From: Nostoc edaphicum CCNP1411
Lineage (GTDB): Bacteria; Cyanobacteriota; Cyanobacteriia; Cyanobacteriales; Nostocaceae
Length of the DNA stretch: 64,000 bases
NCBI RefSeq assembly: GCF_014023275.1
Contig: NZ_CP054698.1
Coordinates: 4,216,001 to 4,280,000 of the forward strand
Direction: 5' to 3'
The notes under the pieces are model-generated. The model was given only the letters and a program-made list of their open reading frames with translations. It made no database searches and was not told the DNA's origin. Positions 42,248 to 50,402 of this stretch are shown piece by piece (positions within the stretch are counted from its first letter, which is position 1; each line of letters begins with the position of its first letter). The position numbers and the translations under genes are program-made.

Positions 42248-44827
42248 ATGCCACAAGAAGCTCACATGAAAAATTCCAGGAAAGGTTGGTTACGTAAAAG
42301 ACTCAAAACTACTCTGATTTTCCTGTTAGTGCTGGGGCTATTGTTAGTGGGATTTGTCACCTACACTGTACGCCAATCCTTTCCACAAGAGAGTGGCACA
42401 ATTCAACTACCTGAACTGAAAGCTGAAGTAACCGTTCAACGCGATAAATGGGGTATTCCCCATATTTATGCTGCCAACTCCCACGATTTATTTATGGCGC
42501 AAGGTTATATCCACGCCCAAGACCGCTTTTGGCAAATGGACTTTTGGCGACACATTGGTTCTGGGCGACTTTCAGAAATGTTTGGTTCATCTCAGGTTGA
42601 CACTGATAAATATCTGCGGACAATGGGTTGGGCGAGGGTGGCGCAGCAAGAAATTCAGGAAATTAATGCAGAGATGAAAGCATACTTGGAAGCATACGCC
42701 GATGGTGTCAATGCTTATCTGACAGAGCATCACGGCAGCGCCCTGAGTCTAGAATACACTGTGCTAAAGTTTCTCAATCCTGGGTATCAGCCAGAACCTT
42801 GGCAAATACTGCATTCTTTGACTTGGGGTAAGGTAATGGCTTATGATTTGGGCAGAAATTTTCAGAGCGAAATTGAACGTGCTATTTTGCTCAAAACCCT
42901 TAACCCTAATCAAGTAGAGGAACTTTTTCCGCCATACCCTCAAGACTTGCCAGTTATTTTACCTGAGTTCCAGAAAAAAGAGGACACAGGAACAGGGGGA
43001 CAGGGGAACACGCAGAGTTATTTCCCCGCATCTTCTTCACTTCTCGACTCTCCAGATGTATTACCTGCTTTAGAGTCAATTACTAAGCCGATGATGGCTT
43101 TGGAACAACTTATAGGGCCCACGGGAATAGGTATTGGCTCGAATAACTGGGTGATATCTGGTCAGCGGACAGCTACAGGTAAGCCAATTTTGGCGAATGA
43201 CCCGCACTTAGGTGTGCAAATTCCCTCTATCTGGTATGAGGTTGGTCTGCACTGTACACCGAAGAGTACAGAATGTCCCTACAACGTTTCTGGCTTTTCC
43301 TTTGCGGGAATGATTGGGGTAATTATCGGTCATAGCGATCGCATTGCCTGGGGTGTCACCAATGTACAATCTGATGTGATGGATTTATACATCGAGAAAA
43401 TCAACCCGAAAAATCCTAACCAGTATGAAGTCAATGGTAAATGGGTTAATATGCAACTCGTGCCAGAGACGATTCAAGTCGCCGGAAGTCAACCGATTGT
43501 CCAAACGGTTCGCTATACCCGACATGGGCCAATTCTCTCTGATGTTTCGCCCAATCTAAAGCAATTCCAGCCGAGTCAGTCGCTAGAATTACCGCAAAAC
43601 TACGCCGTAGCCCTGCGCTGGACAGCCCTAGAACCTTCCAAACTAGGGTATGCCGTTCCCCAAATCAATCGCGCCCAAAACTGGCAAGAATTCCGCACTG
43701 CTGCCAGCAATTATGATGTCCCGGCTCAAAACTTGGTCTACGCTGACATTGATGGCAATATTGGCTACCAAATGCCTGGTAAATTCCCCATCCGCGCTCA
43801 GGGAGATGGGCGTTATCCCGTTCCTGGTTGGACGGATGAATATGAATGGCAAGGCTATATTGACTTTGAGCAGTTACCCAAAAGTTTCAATCCACCTCAA
43901 GGTTATATTGCTACTGCTAATAATTTAGTTATGCGTGAATATCCTTATCTAATTACCGCAGACTGGGTTTATGGCTATCGGGCACAGCGCATCGTTGAGA
44001 TGATTTCACAACAAACACAGCCGATTTCCCTGAAAGGTGTGCAGCAGATACAGGGAGACGATCGCAATCTGAATGCACAAACATTAGTACCGCTACTGCA
44101 ATCTATCACTGTTGATACCCCCCGATTGCAGGCAGCCCAAAAACTTCTGCAAGATTGGAATTTGCAGTTAGGAATGACATCGCCTGTTGCTGCTTTGTTT
44201 GAAGTCTTCTGGAAACACTTACTGGCAGATACGTTTCACGATCAGTTACCTGAAAAGTACTTTCCGCATGGAGGCGATCGCTGGTATGCTGTAATCGCAA
44301 ATCTGGTCAAACAGCCCAATAGTTCTTGGTGGGACAATCGCAACACTCCAAAAGTTGAGAGCCGCGACCAAATCCTGCGACAATCCTTCATAGAAGCCGT
44401 GGATGAACTAGAACGAATTCAAAGCAAAGACCCGAAAAACTGGAATTGGGGCAAGCTGCATACCATTACTTTTCGGAATGCCACTTTAGGTAAATCTGGG
44501 GTTCCACCGATTGAAGCTTTATTTAATCGTGGTGCTTTTGCCACATCTGGTAACGGCGAAACAGTGAATGCTAACCGTTGGAGAGCAAATAAATCCTTTG
44601 AAGTGACTGATATTCCTTCACTGCGGATGATTGTAGATTTAGGAAATTTAGATAACTCAGTAGCAATTCACACCCCTGGACAATCAGGACATGCTTTCCA
44701 TAGTCACTACAACGATATGGTTGAACCTTGGCGCAAGATTGAATATCACCAGATGCTTTGGGAACAGAAGTCTGTTGCAAATAACACCACTGTGACATTG
44801 AAGTTCGTTCCCAAATTGCGAGAGTAG
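42248..44827 (+). CDS. Penicillin acylase family protein
   Basis: The 859-residue Ntn-hydrolase has an N-terminal basic/hydrophobic segment (about 20-42) for export. An alpha chain (to about 297) and a beta chain start at the nucleophile S298 (GSNNWVISGQRTATGKPILANDPHLG). Autocleavage before this Ser is expected. The beta-chain features HSDRIAWGVTN and NLVYADIDGNIGYQMPGKFP are typical. In cyanobacteria such enzymes can hydrolyse N-acyl-homoserine lactones, but the true substrate is not known. The start is ATG 42248 or the internal ATG 42266. Confidence 0.9.
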   Translation: MPQEAHMKNSRKGWLRKRLKTTLIFLLVLGLLLVGFVTYTVRQSFPQESGTIQLPELKAEVTVQRDKWGIPHIYAANSHDLFMAQGYIHAQDRFWQMDFWRHIGSGRLSEMFGSSQVDTDKYLRTMGWARVAQQEIQEINAEMKAYLEAYADGVNAYLTEHHGSALSLEYTVLKFLNPGYQPEPWQILHSLTWGKVMAYDLGRNFQSEIERAILLKTLNPNQVEELFPPYPQDLPVILPEFQKKEDTGTGGQGNTQSYFPASSSLLDSPDVLPALESITKPMMALEQLIGPTGIGIGSNNWVISGQRTATGKPILANDPHLGVQIPSIWYEVGLHCTPKSTECPYNVSGFSFAGMIGVIIGHSDRIAWGVTNVQSDVMDLYIEKINPKNPNQYEVNGKWVNMQLVPETIQVAGSQPIVQTVRYTRHGPILSDVSPNLKQFQPSQSLELPQNYAVALRWTALEPSKLGYAVPQINRAQNWQEFRTAASNYDVPAQNLVYADIDGNIGYQMPGKFPIRAQGDGRYPVPGWTDEYEWQGYIDFEQLPKSFNPPQGYIATANNLVMREYPYLITADWVYGYRAQRIVEMISQQTQPISLKGVQQIQGDDRNLNAQTLVPLLQSITVDTPRLQAAQKLLQDWNLQLGMTSPVAALFEVFWKHLLADTFHDQLPEKYFPHGGDRWYAVIANLVKQPNSSWWDNRNTPKVESRDQILRQSFIEAVDELERIQSKDPKNWNWGKLHTITFRNATLGKSGVPPIEALFNRGAFATSGNGETVNANRWRANKSFEVTDIPSLRMIVDLGNLDNSVAIHTPGQSGHAFHSHYNDMVEPWRKIEYHQMLWEQKSVANNTTVTLKFVPKLRE

Positions 44828-45181
44828 AGGGCAAGCCAATACTTGTCGGTTAAGGGGGAAAGGGGAAGGTGGGGCCCCCTCTGGGGATAAGGGGCGGGGG
44901 GAAAGGGAAATTAAAAACCTTTAACCCTTTCCCAAAACCAAACTTTGGGTTCAAAATGTTTAACCGAGTAGTATTGGAGGGCAAGCTGGCTATGCAATTT
45001 TAAATTTAGTTAATTAAGTGTAATTACATACACTATTTAGGAAAAATGAAGTATAAAGTAACAGGGCAGAAAGAAAGTTAGAAACAGAAATAAAGATTCT
45101 TTTGAGAAAAACGTATTTTTGCTGACCATCCGTTTCCTCTGCCCAACTTGAGTGAAACATCGTCGGAGATAATAGAACATT
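44828..45181. other. 354-bp intergenic region with a MITE-like element
   Basis: The element at 44836-44977 fills the left part. The rest is A/T-rich leader of the lipoprotein gene, with no further gene visible. Confidence 0.6.
44836..44977. repeat. MITE-like G-rich repeat with inverted ends
   Basis: The 142-bp unit runs from CCAATACTTGTCGGTTAA to TTAACCGAGTAGTATTGG (16 of 18 complementary). The interior is G-rich, then C/A-rich (aaacctttaaccctttccc). A left-part copy lies at 24983-25049, and related ends at 29147-29258. Confidence 0.82.
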
Positions 45182-45625
45182 ATGCAATGCGTGTTTAAAC
45201 GAAGTTTTATACTTTCAGCAACTACTGCGATCGCATTATTATTTGCAGGTTGTGGAGAAAGTAAAGTTGCTCAATGTAACAAAGTCATAAAGGTTGCCAA
45301 TCAGGCATCTACTCTAGGTCAGGAATTCGGTAAAAATTCTAATCCGGCACAAGGTTCCAAAGCCTTGACTGAACTTGCTGGTAAGATCGATCCACTTGCC
45401 ACAGAGATGAAAGCACTAGAAGTTAAGGATGAGAAACTCCAAGGTTTTCAAGGACGTTTTCTCACACTCTATCAGAACATCAGCAAGGAATTAAATAATG
45501 CAGCAGCAGCTATAGATAAAAAGAATCTACCAGCAGCAAAGGGCTTTTTGGTATCTCTGCAAAAGAGTAGTAGTGAAGAAAGTTCAATAGTCAAGGAAAT
45601 TAATAGCTACTGTTCTGGCAAATAA
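45182..45625 (+). CDS. Lipoprotein, hypothetical
   Basis: The 147 residues start with a lipoprotein signal (FILSATTAIALLFAGCGES) whose lipobox LFAGC sets Cys23 or so as the lipidated residue. The mature part is helical and rich in Lys/Ala, with two more Cys (QC near the start, YCSG at the end) that may form a disulfide. This small helical lipoprotein type occurs in many cyanobacteria without a known role. The ATG at 45182 follows a short A-rich leader. Confidence 0.7.
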   Translation: MQCVFKRSFILSATTAIALLFAGCGESKVAQCNKVIKVANQASTLGQEFGKNSNPAQGSKALTELAGKIDPLATEMKALEVKDEKLQGFQGRFLTLYQNISKELNNAAAAIDKKNLPAAKGFLVSLQKSSSEESSIVKEINSYCSGK

Positions 45626-45653
45626 TCCATTCTCCTCTGCCTGGAATCTCAAT

Positions 45654-46833
45654 GCATAAATAGCGGTTAAATAGTTGGTCGCAGAAGTGTTGAACGGTAA
45701 GAAAAATCCGATAAAAATAGCCCAAAATATGGTATTTTTGGGCGAAGGCTTAAACTATATTAGTTTGATTGTGATTATAAATTCATTTCCCAAAATTGTC
45801 AAAGATATCTTGAAAAGCCTGCCAAAAAATGATTATCCAGTATTGAATAGTCGTCTATTCTTTGAGTGCTGGCTATCCTATGCTCTGGATAATAGCTTAA
45901 CAAGTATGCGAGATTTATTTAAGAGATTAAACAATACAGGATTTGAGGTAGATATTTCTACTTTTTCTAAAGCAAATTTACATCGAAGCCAAAAACAATT
46001 TCAAGGAATTTACCAAAAATTAAATGAATTAGTACAGAAGAAAATTCACAAAAAATTACACGATAAATATGCTATTTGTCCTATTGATTCAACAATTATT
46101 ACCCTGACAAGTAAATTGTTATGGGTTTTGGGTCATCATCAAGTCAAACTTTTTAGTTCTTTGAATTTAGCTACAGGTAGCCCAGAAGATAACTTGATCA
46201 ATTTTGGACATGATCATGATTATAAATTTGGTTCCAAGATGATGTCTAGTCTCCCAACTAATGCTGTAGGGGTAATGGATAGAGGCTTTGCGGGATTAAA
46301 ATTCATTCAAGAATTGGTACAAGAAAACAAATATTTTGTTTTGCGGATTAAAAACAATTTCGTTACTAGAATTTGAGGATGCAACTGGATTAGTCAAAGT
46401 AGGTGCATCTGATGAGGCTATTGCCTATAGAGTCATTAATTTTTGTGATTTAGAAACGAAAACTGAGTTCCGCTTAGTGACTAATTTACCAAAGTCGGGA
46501 GATGCAGCTGTTAATGATGATGAAATTAGGGATATTTATCGATTACGTTGGGGAGTTGAACTCTTGTGGAAGTTTTTAAAGATGCACTTAAAACTTGACA
46601 AATTAATTACCAAAAACGTCAACGGTATCACCATACAAATTTACGTTAGTTTAATAGCTTATCTGATTTTACAGCTTTTATCTATTCCCGCACAATGGGG
46701 ACATACACTATTAGATAAATTCCGCTATTTGCAATCTTGTATGTGTCAGAAAATCAGCTATGTTCATTGGTTTGAGGAGATGATGTTATGTTGACTAATT
46801 TAGCCTTTTTAGAGTTAGTGTAACTATTTATGT
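45654..46833 (+). mobile_element. IS4-family-like insertion sequence
   Basis: Short inverted ends CATAAATAG (45655-45663) and CTATTTATG (46824-46832) flank a transposase in two frames. The limits are tentative: only 9 bp are perfectly matched and no target duplication can be verified. Confidence 0.5.
45675..46794 (+). pseudogene. IS4-family transposase split by a frameshift
   Basis: The first part (45675 to about 46360) has DDE Asp residues in YAICPIDSTIITL and VGVMDRGFAGLKF. The second part (46360-46794, next frame) continues LLEFEDATGLVKV... and bears the YRLRWGVELLWKFLK motif with the catalytic Glu. Both halves are well conserved and together make a normal-length IS4 transposase (about 370 residues). 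One frameshift within 46340-46376 separates them. It could be a mutation or a programmed slip; there is no long A or T run at the joint, so mutation is more likely. The start is TTG 45675 or GTG 45687. Confidence 0.78.
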
Positions 46834-46851
46834 AAAGTTTTGTATCAGCAT

Positions 46852-47541
46852 TCAACATTTCTGAGTTGGTCGATAACCACCAAAAACAGCAAAGCTAAAA
46901 TTTTTGTACCAGCAATCCACATTTTGGAACCCAGCCGCTTCTAACCAGCGAAGTTGAATATCAAGGGTTGCCATGCGATCGTATTCCATACGTTTTTGTG
47001 CAGCTTTGAGATCCTCTTCTGAGATATTCTTCGCGCGGACAGAATCTAACCAGTTTTGACGGTAAAGTTGTTCTAAATCAGGCGTTTTACCGAGAACTTG
47101 ATCGGCGTTGATAAATATCCCTCCAGGATTGAGAACTTCATAAATCCGTTGATAAAGAAGTTCTTTGTCAACATCCGACAGATGATGAATCGATAAGGCA
47201 GAGATTATTAGGTTATATGAACCACCTAAATCAGTCTCAATGTAGTCACCAATTAAGATATTGGGAGATTTACCCATTTTGCTAAATCTTAACTTAGCTT
47301 TCTCTAACATTTCAGGGGCTAAGTCAAGCAATGTGAACTCTGCATTCGGGAATATGGACTGAACCATACCTGAGTAAAGTCCAGTACCAGCCCCCAAATC
47401 TAAAACTTTCAGCGGTGCATTGCAATCGCCTGGGATAATTTCAACAGCTGTTTTGTAAAAGTCATCAAAACAGGGAATTAAAACACGACGTAAGTTATCA
47501 TAATCTCCTGCGGCAATATTAAAAGCTTCTTGAATATTCAT
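46852..47541 (-). CDS. Class I SAM-dependent methyltransferase
   Basis: The 229 residues carry SAM motif I VLDLGAGTGLYSGMVQ near residue 46, FTLLDLAPEMLEKA as motif II and NLIISALSIHHLSDVDKE as motif IV. The SxxHHL sequence resembles small-molecule methyltransferases. It overlaps the phosphatase-like gene upstream by 4 bp (ATGA), so both are coupled. The IS4-like element sits just beyond its 3' end. Confidence 0.83.
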   Translation of the reverse strand: MNIQEAFNIAAGDYDNLRRVLIPCFDDFYKTAVEIIPGDCNAPLKVLDLGAGTGLYSGMVQSIFPNAEFTLLDLAPEMLEKAKLRFSKMGKSPNILIGDYIETDLGGSYNLIISALSIHHLSDVDKELLYQRIYEVLNPGGIFINADQVLGKTPDLEQLYRQNWLDSVRAKNISEEDLKAAQKRMEYDRMATLDIQLRWLEAAGFQNVDCWYKNFSFAVFGGYRPTQKC

Positions 47542-47870
47542 TTTTTTATTTTTAATAAAGGTAAAACTTTCTGTTTTAACAATTCAATTAAAGCTGGTTC
47601 CATATATTCATAGTCATCTGGTATATCTAAACAGATAATTTTTTTATCTTTCAGGAAGGGCTGAAAATTTTTGGATAGTTTATTTTTATGCGATTTTTCC
47701 ATTACAAAGATAATATCAGCCCATTGAATAGCCTCCGTTGATAATGGTACTTCAGCATAGCGATCTAAACCTGCCGAGTCTGTTTCAAATCCTTCATATT
47801 CAGAAAATACAGCCTCGGCGGTAGGACTTCGCAATTTATTCTGGCTACAGATAAATAAAAGCTTTTTCAT
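47538..47870 (-). CDS. Low-molecular-weight phosphotyrosine phosphatase-like protein
   Basis: The 110 residues begin KKLLFICSQNKLRSPTAEAVF with the CX5R loop C8-SQNKL-R14. ADIIFVMEKSHKN is the typical central strand, and CLDIPDDYEYMEPALIELL contains an Asp near the usual DPxy position. Several cyanobacterial relatives are annotated as protein-tyrosine-phosphatase-like. It is shorter than classic enzymes (about 150), so the activity may differ. It is coupled to a methyltransferase by a 4-bp overlap. Confidence 0.8.
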   Translation of the reverse strand: MKKLLFICSQNKLRSPTAEAVFSEYEGFETDSAGLDRYAEVPLSTEAIQWADIIFVMEKSHKNKLSKNFQPFLKDKKIICLDIPDDYEYMEPALIELLKQKVLPLLKIKK

Positions 47871-48175
47871 TAATTAATCTGTATACAGCAAATACATAGC
47901 TATTCTATATTCTTAGACAATAAAAATCAGTCAAGGGAAGACCTAGCTTCCGCGATCTGAAAAGTCAGGCCTCTTGACTGCTATTCATATTATATCAGCT
48001 ACTTTATAGGCTAGCTTGTCTCTGGTTGCCTAGTTATTAAAGTAAAATAGCTTACTGTGATTGCACCACAGACAACCCCAAAACTATGCCAAATATAAAC
48101 CAACATATCTTATTAAGCTTCAAGAAATTGAATGATTTTCATTGATGATCGCTGACTATTCATTAAAAAATCCTA
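47871..48175. other. 305-bp intergenic region with an inverted-repeat structure
   Basis: CAGTCAAG (47928-47935) pairs with CTTGACTG (47973-47980), with GGAAG...CTTCC inside. It could be a 5' leader structure of the phosphatase-like gene or a terminator of the S-4TM gene. No coding potential is seen elsewhere. Confidence 0.45.
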
Positions 48176-49081
48176 CTAAGGAGACTGACGCAATTCCTGA
48201 ATCAGGGCTTCAGCACCCCTATTCATTTCTTCTTCATTTTTTCGCTGCAATCGATAGTATATCCAATCAAAAATTAATGGACTAAGACGACGGTTATCAT
48301 ATATTTGATTTTGCAAATTATATGATTCTGTCTCAAGTTCTTGAGGAGCAATTCTACCATTGACGACCTGCTGCCAGATACTCTCAGAATTTTCTCTAAG
48401 TCTGTCAAGTCGAGTTGCAGCTTCATTATTATCAATATACTGGCGTAATCCAAAAACGAATGTAGGTACTAGTGGGGTCAAAGTTGCTAATACAAATTTC
48501 TCTAAGGTTAAACCTCCAATCAAACCGACTAAAAAGACAATAATTGTTATTGCAATTAATACAACAATTACCAAATTAGAGTAACGTCGCTTAAGGTTAG
48601 CGTCCCACCAAATATTACAACGCTGGCAAATAATACGTGCTTGGTAAATTGGTAATTGGCTAACATTAATCGGATACCAGTTTTCAAGCTTTGAGTAATT
48701 TGTATATTTATGTCTATATTTAGCAGAGCTATCAATGATAGTTTCTGGTTCAGGGCGGCTTCCAGAATTTAGTTTTGTCCAATCTAATTGAAGAATATCA
48801 CAATCAAAAAGTTGTTGGATTTTTGCAGCTTTTTCTTGAAGATATTTCTGCCAACGACTAAGTATAAGAATATCTAAAAATGTTACAGCTATTCCCCACA
48901 AAGCAGCATAAACTTGAAATCTAGGGAGCAATGCAATAAAAATAGACCATACAACTACTAGGGGAATGCTAAGAATCATGCTGGCATTTTGTATACTTTT
49001 AGCATCAGAGTAGAGTTGTCGTTGTGCTGCTAAACGCTCCAACTGAAGTTGTATATTCTGTTCTTGGGGAATTTTGTTCAT
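48176..49081 (-). CDS. S-4TM family pore-forming effector (CBASS-like)
   Basis: The 301 residues have four membrane helices in two pairs. They lie at about 33-52 (MILSIPLVVVWSIFIALLP), 57-75, then 170-192 (NLVIVVLIAITIIVFLVGLIG) and 197-215. A cytoplasmic domain lies between the pairs and a helical tail follows. It fits the S-4TM class of predicted pore-forming effectors associated with SMODS nucleotidyltransferases. Encoded 122 bp downstream of such an enzyme, it would permeabilise the membrane when a cyclic nucleotide binds. Codon use is more A/T-rich than in secA next door, consistent with transfer. Confidence 0.72.
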   Translation of the reverse strand: MNKIPQEQNIQLQLERLAAQRQLYSDAKSIQNASMILSIPLVVVWSIFIALLPRFQVYAALWGIAVTFLDILILSRWQKYLQEKAAKIQQLFDCDILQLDWTKLNSGSRPEPETIIDSSAKYRHKYTNYSKLENWYPINVSQLPIYQARIICQRCNIWWDANLKRRYSNLVIVVLIAITIIVFLVGLIGGLTLEKFVLATLTPLVPTFVFGLRQYIDNNEAATRLDRLRENSESIWQQVVNGRIAPQELETESYNLQNQIYDNRRLSPLIFDWIYYRLQRKNEEEMNRGAEALIQELRQSP

Positions 49082-49203
49082 AAATAATCAGGAAATAGCT
49101 ATAGATATAAAGACTTTTTCAAATTTTAAATTTAACCAAAAATTTTTAAGCATTATTTTAATCTTAGTGTAAGTATTGTAGAATTCATTAATAGAATTAA
49201 TTT

Positions 49204-50214
49204 TTAACTATAAATAGGAAAGTTTATGCCGAAGACTTCGCGCCATTTACTAATTGATAATTTATGGTTATTTTCACTTTCTAATTGTCTAGCCTCCAAG
49301 GCTTTTATATTATCTATATGCGCTCTAGTCCAAATACTAGATCGCTCTTTTAGTTCTAAATTATTAATATTTCCCTGAATTGCTTTAGGATCATTAACTG
49401 AATTAAAAATATTATCTCTAATATATTGTAATAAGTTTGGAACTTCTAAATCTACATAACTAGATGCTTTTCTATAAATATTATCTGAATAATAGTCTAA
49501 TATCATATTTTCAAGTAAATATGAGGACATTGATGACATCGTTGGTCTTTTATTCCAAAATTTCATTAATCTTATTAAATTGAATATATTGCCATCATGG
49601 AACTGATTTACTTGAGTTGCTCGATCTCGATCAATTCTTGGATCTGTTTTTTGCCAGTTACCTTGGCCATCTGGAATTAAATAATAAGTTCTTCCAGAAA
49701 AGTCGGGTTTTGTAAAAAAGCAAGGGACAATATCAAAATTCCAATAATAACTTTTCAATTTGAGTGTAGCAGCTTCTAAGTTTCTGTTGATATCAGCTTT
49801 TTCATACTGTGGCACTTTATTCATTAAAGCTATAATTTTATTAATAACTTTTCGTGAATTTAGTTTGTTTGTACTATCAAAATAAAGTCTTTTTAATTTA
49901 TAAGCAGAATCAGGTACATATATCTCAATTACATTATCTATATATTCATAGTAGGACGCTCCTTCACCACTTAAAACAATCATAATATCAATATCATCAA
50001 GTTCTCTTTTTTTTGTACGTCTAGCAAAAGAGCCAAAGTAAATATCTTTTTCTGAATACAGCGTGGGAAAGTATATGTCTTTTTCCGGAAATGAATGTAT
50101 TTGCTCTTCTACTAGCCAATCTCTGCTCTTTCTTGCTTGAATAGTATCATTTGGATCTAAGTTGACATAATTTTTCAAAAAATCATTAAAAGCTGCATTG
50201 ACAGTTTTAGCCAT
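49204..50214 (-). CDS. SMODS-type nucleotidyltransferase (CD-NTase-like)
   Basis: The 336 residues have the polymerase-beta-type core G61-S62 (IYFGSFARRTK), the metal-binding D74-I-D76 (ELDDIDIMIVL) and a third Asp D161 (YYWNFDIVPCF). The DGQGNWQKTDPR segment and the helical C-terminal half agree with SMODS proteins of CBASS systems. They make cyclic oligonucleotide signals in response to phage. The partner gene encodes an S-4TM effector, making a minimal two-gene system. The product nucleotide cannot be predicted. Confidence 0.8.
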   Translation of the reverse strand: MAKTVNAAFNDFLKNYVNLDPNDTIQARKSRDWLVEEQIHSFPEKDIYFPTLYSEKDIYFGSFARRTKKRELDDIDIMIVLSGEGASYYEYIDNVIEIYVPDSAYKLKRLYFDSTNKLNSRKVINKIIALMNKVPQYEKADINRNLEAATLKLKSYYWNFDIVPCFFTKPDFSGRTYYLIPDGQGNWQKTDPRIDRDRATQVNQFHDGNIFNLIRLMKFWNKRPTMSSMSSYLLENMILDYYSDNIYRKASSYVDLEVPNLLQYIRDNIFNSVNDPKAIQGNINNLELKERSSIWTRAHIDNIKALEARQLESENNHKLSISKWREVFGINFPIYS

Positions 50215-50341
50215 AAAATACTATTAATAACTGGAAGAAACTAGAAAATAATATTATAGTACATTTGTATTTTAGATGACAAACTCTTAAAAGCTTAATA
50301 TTATTTAGATTTTCTTGAATTGATATTTATTCAATAAATCA

Positions 50342-50367
50342 AAGACGCAAAAACGACTATGCGTCTT
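50342..50367. terminator. Hairpin between the CD-NTase-like gene and secA
   Basis: AAGACGCA pairs with TGCGTCTT over a 10-nt loop. It lies 35 bp past the secA stop and upstream of the CD-NTase-like gene, so it most likely ends the secA transcript. Confidence 0.45.
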
Positions 50368-50402
50368 TGCGTCTCTGCGTGAGATTATTTTCTATCTCAA
50401 TA

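Noticed and set aside
47928..47980. Inverted repeat considered as a riboswitch
   Set aside because: Only short stems are present and no known riboswitch core is recognised; noted as an intergenic structure only.
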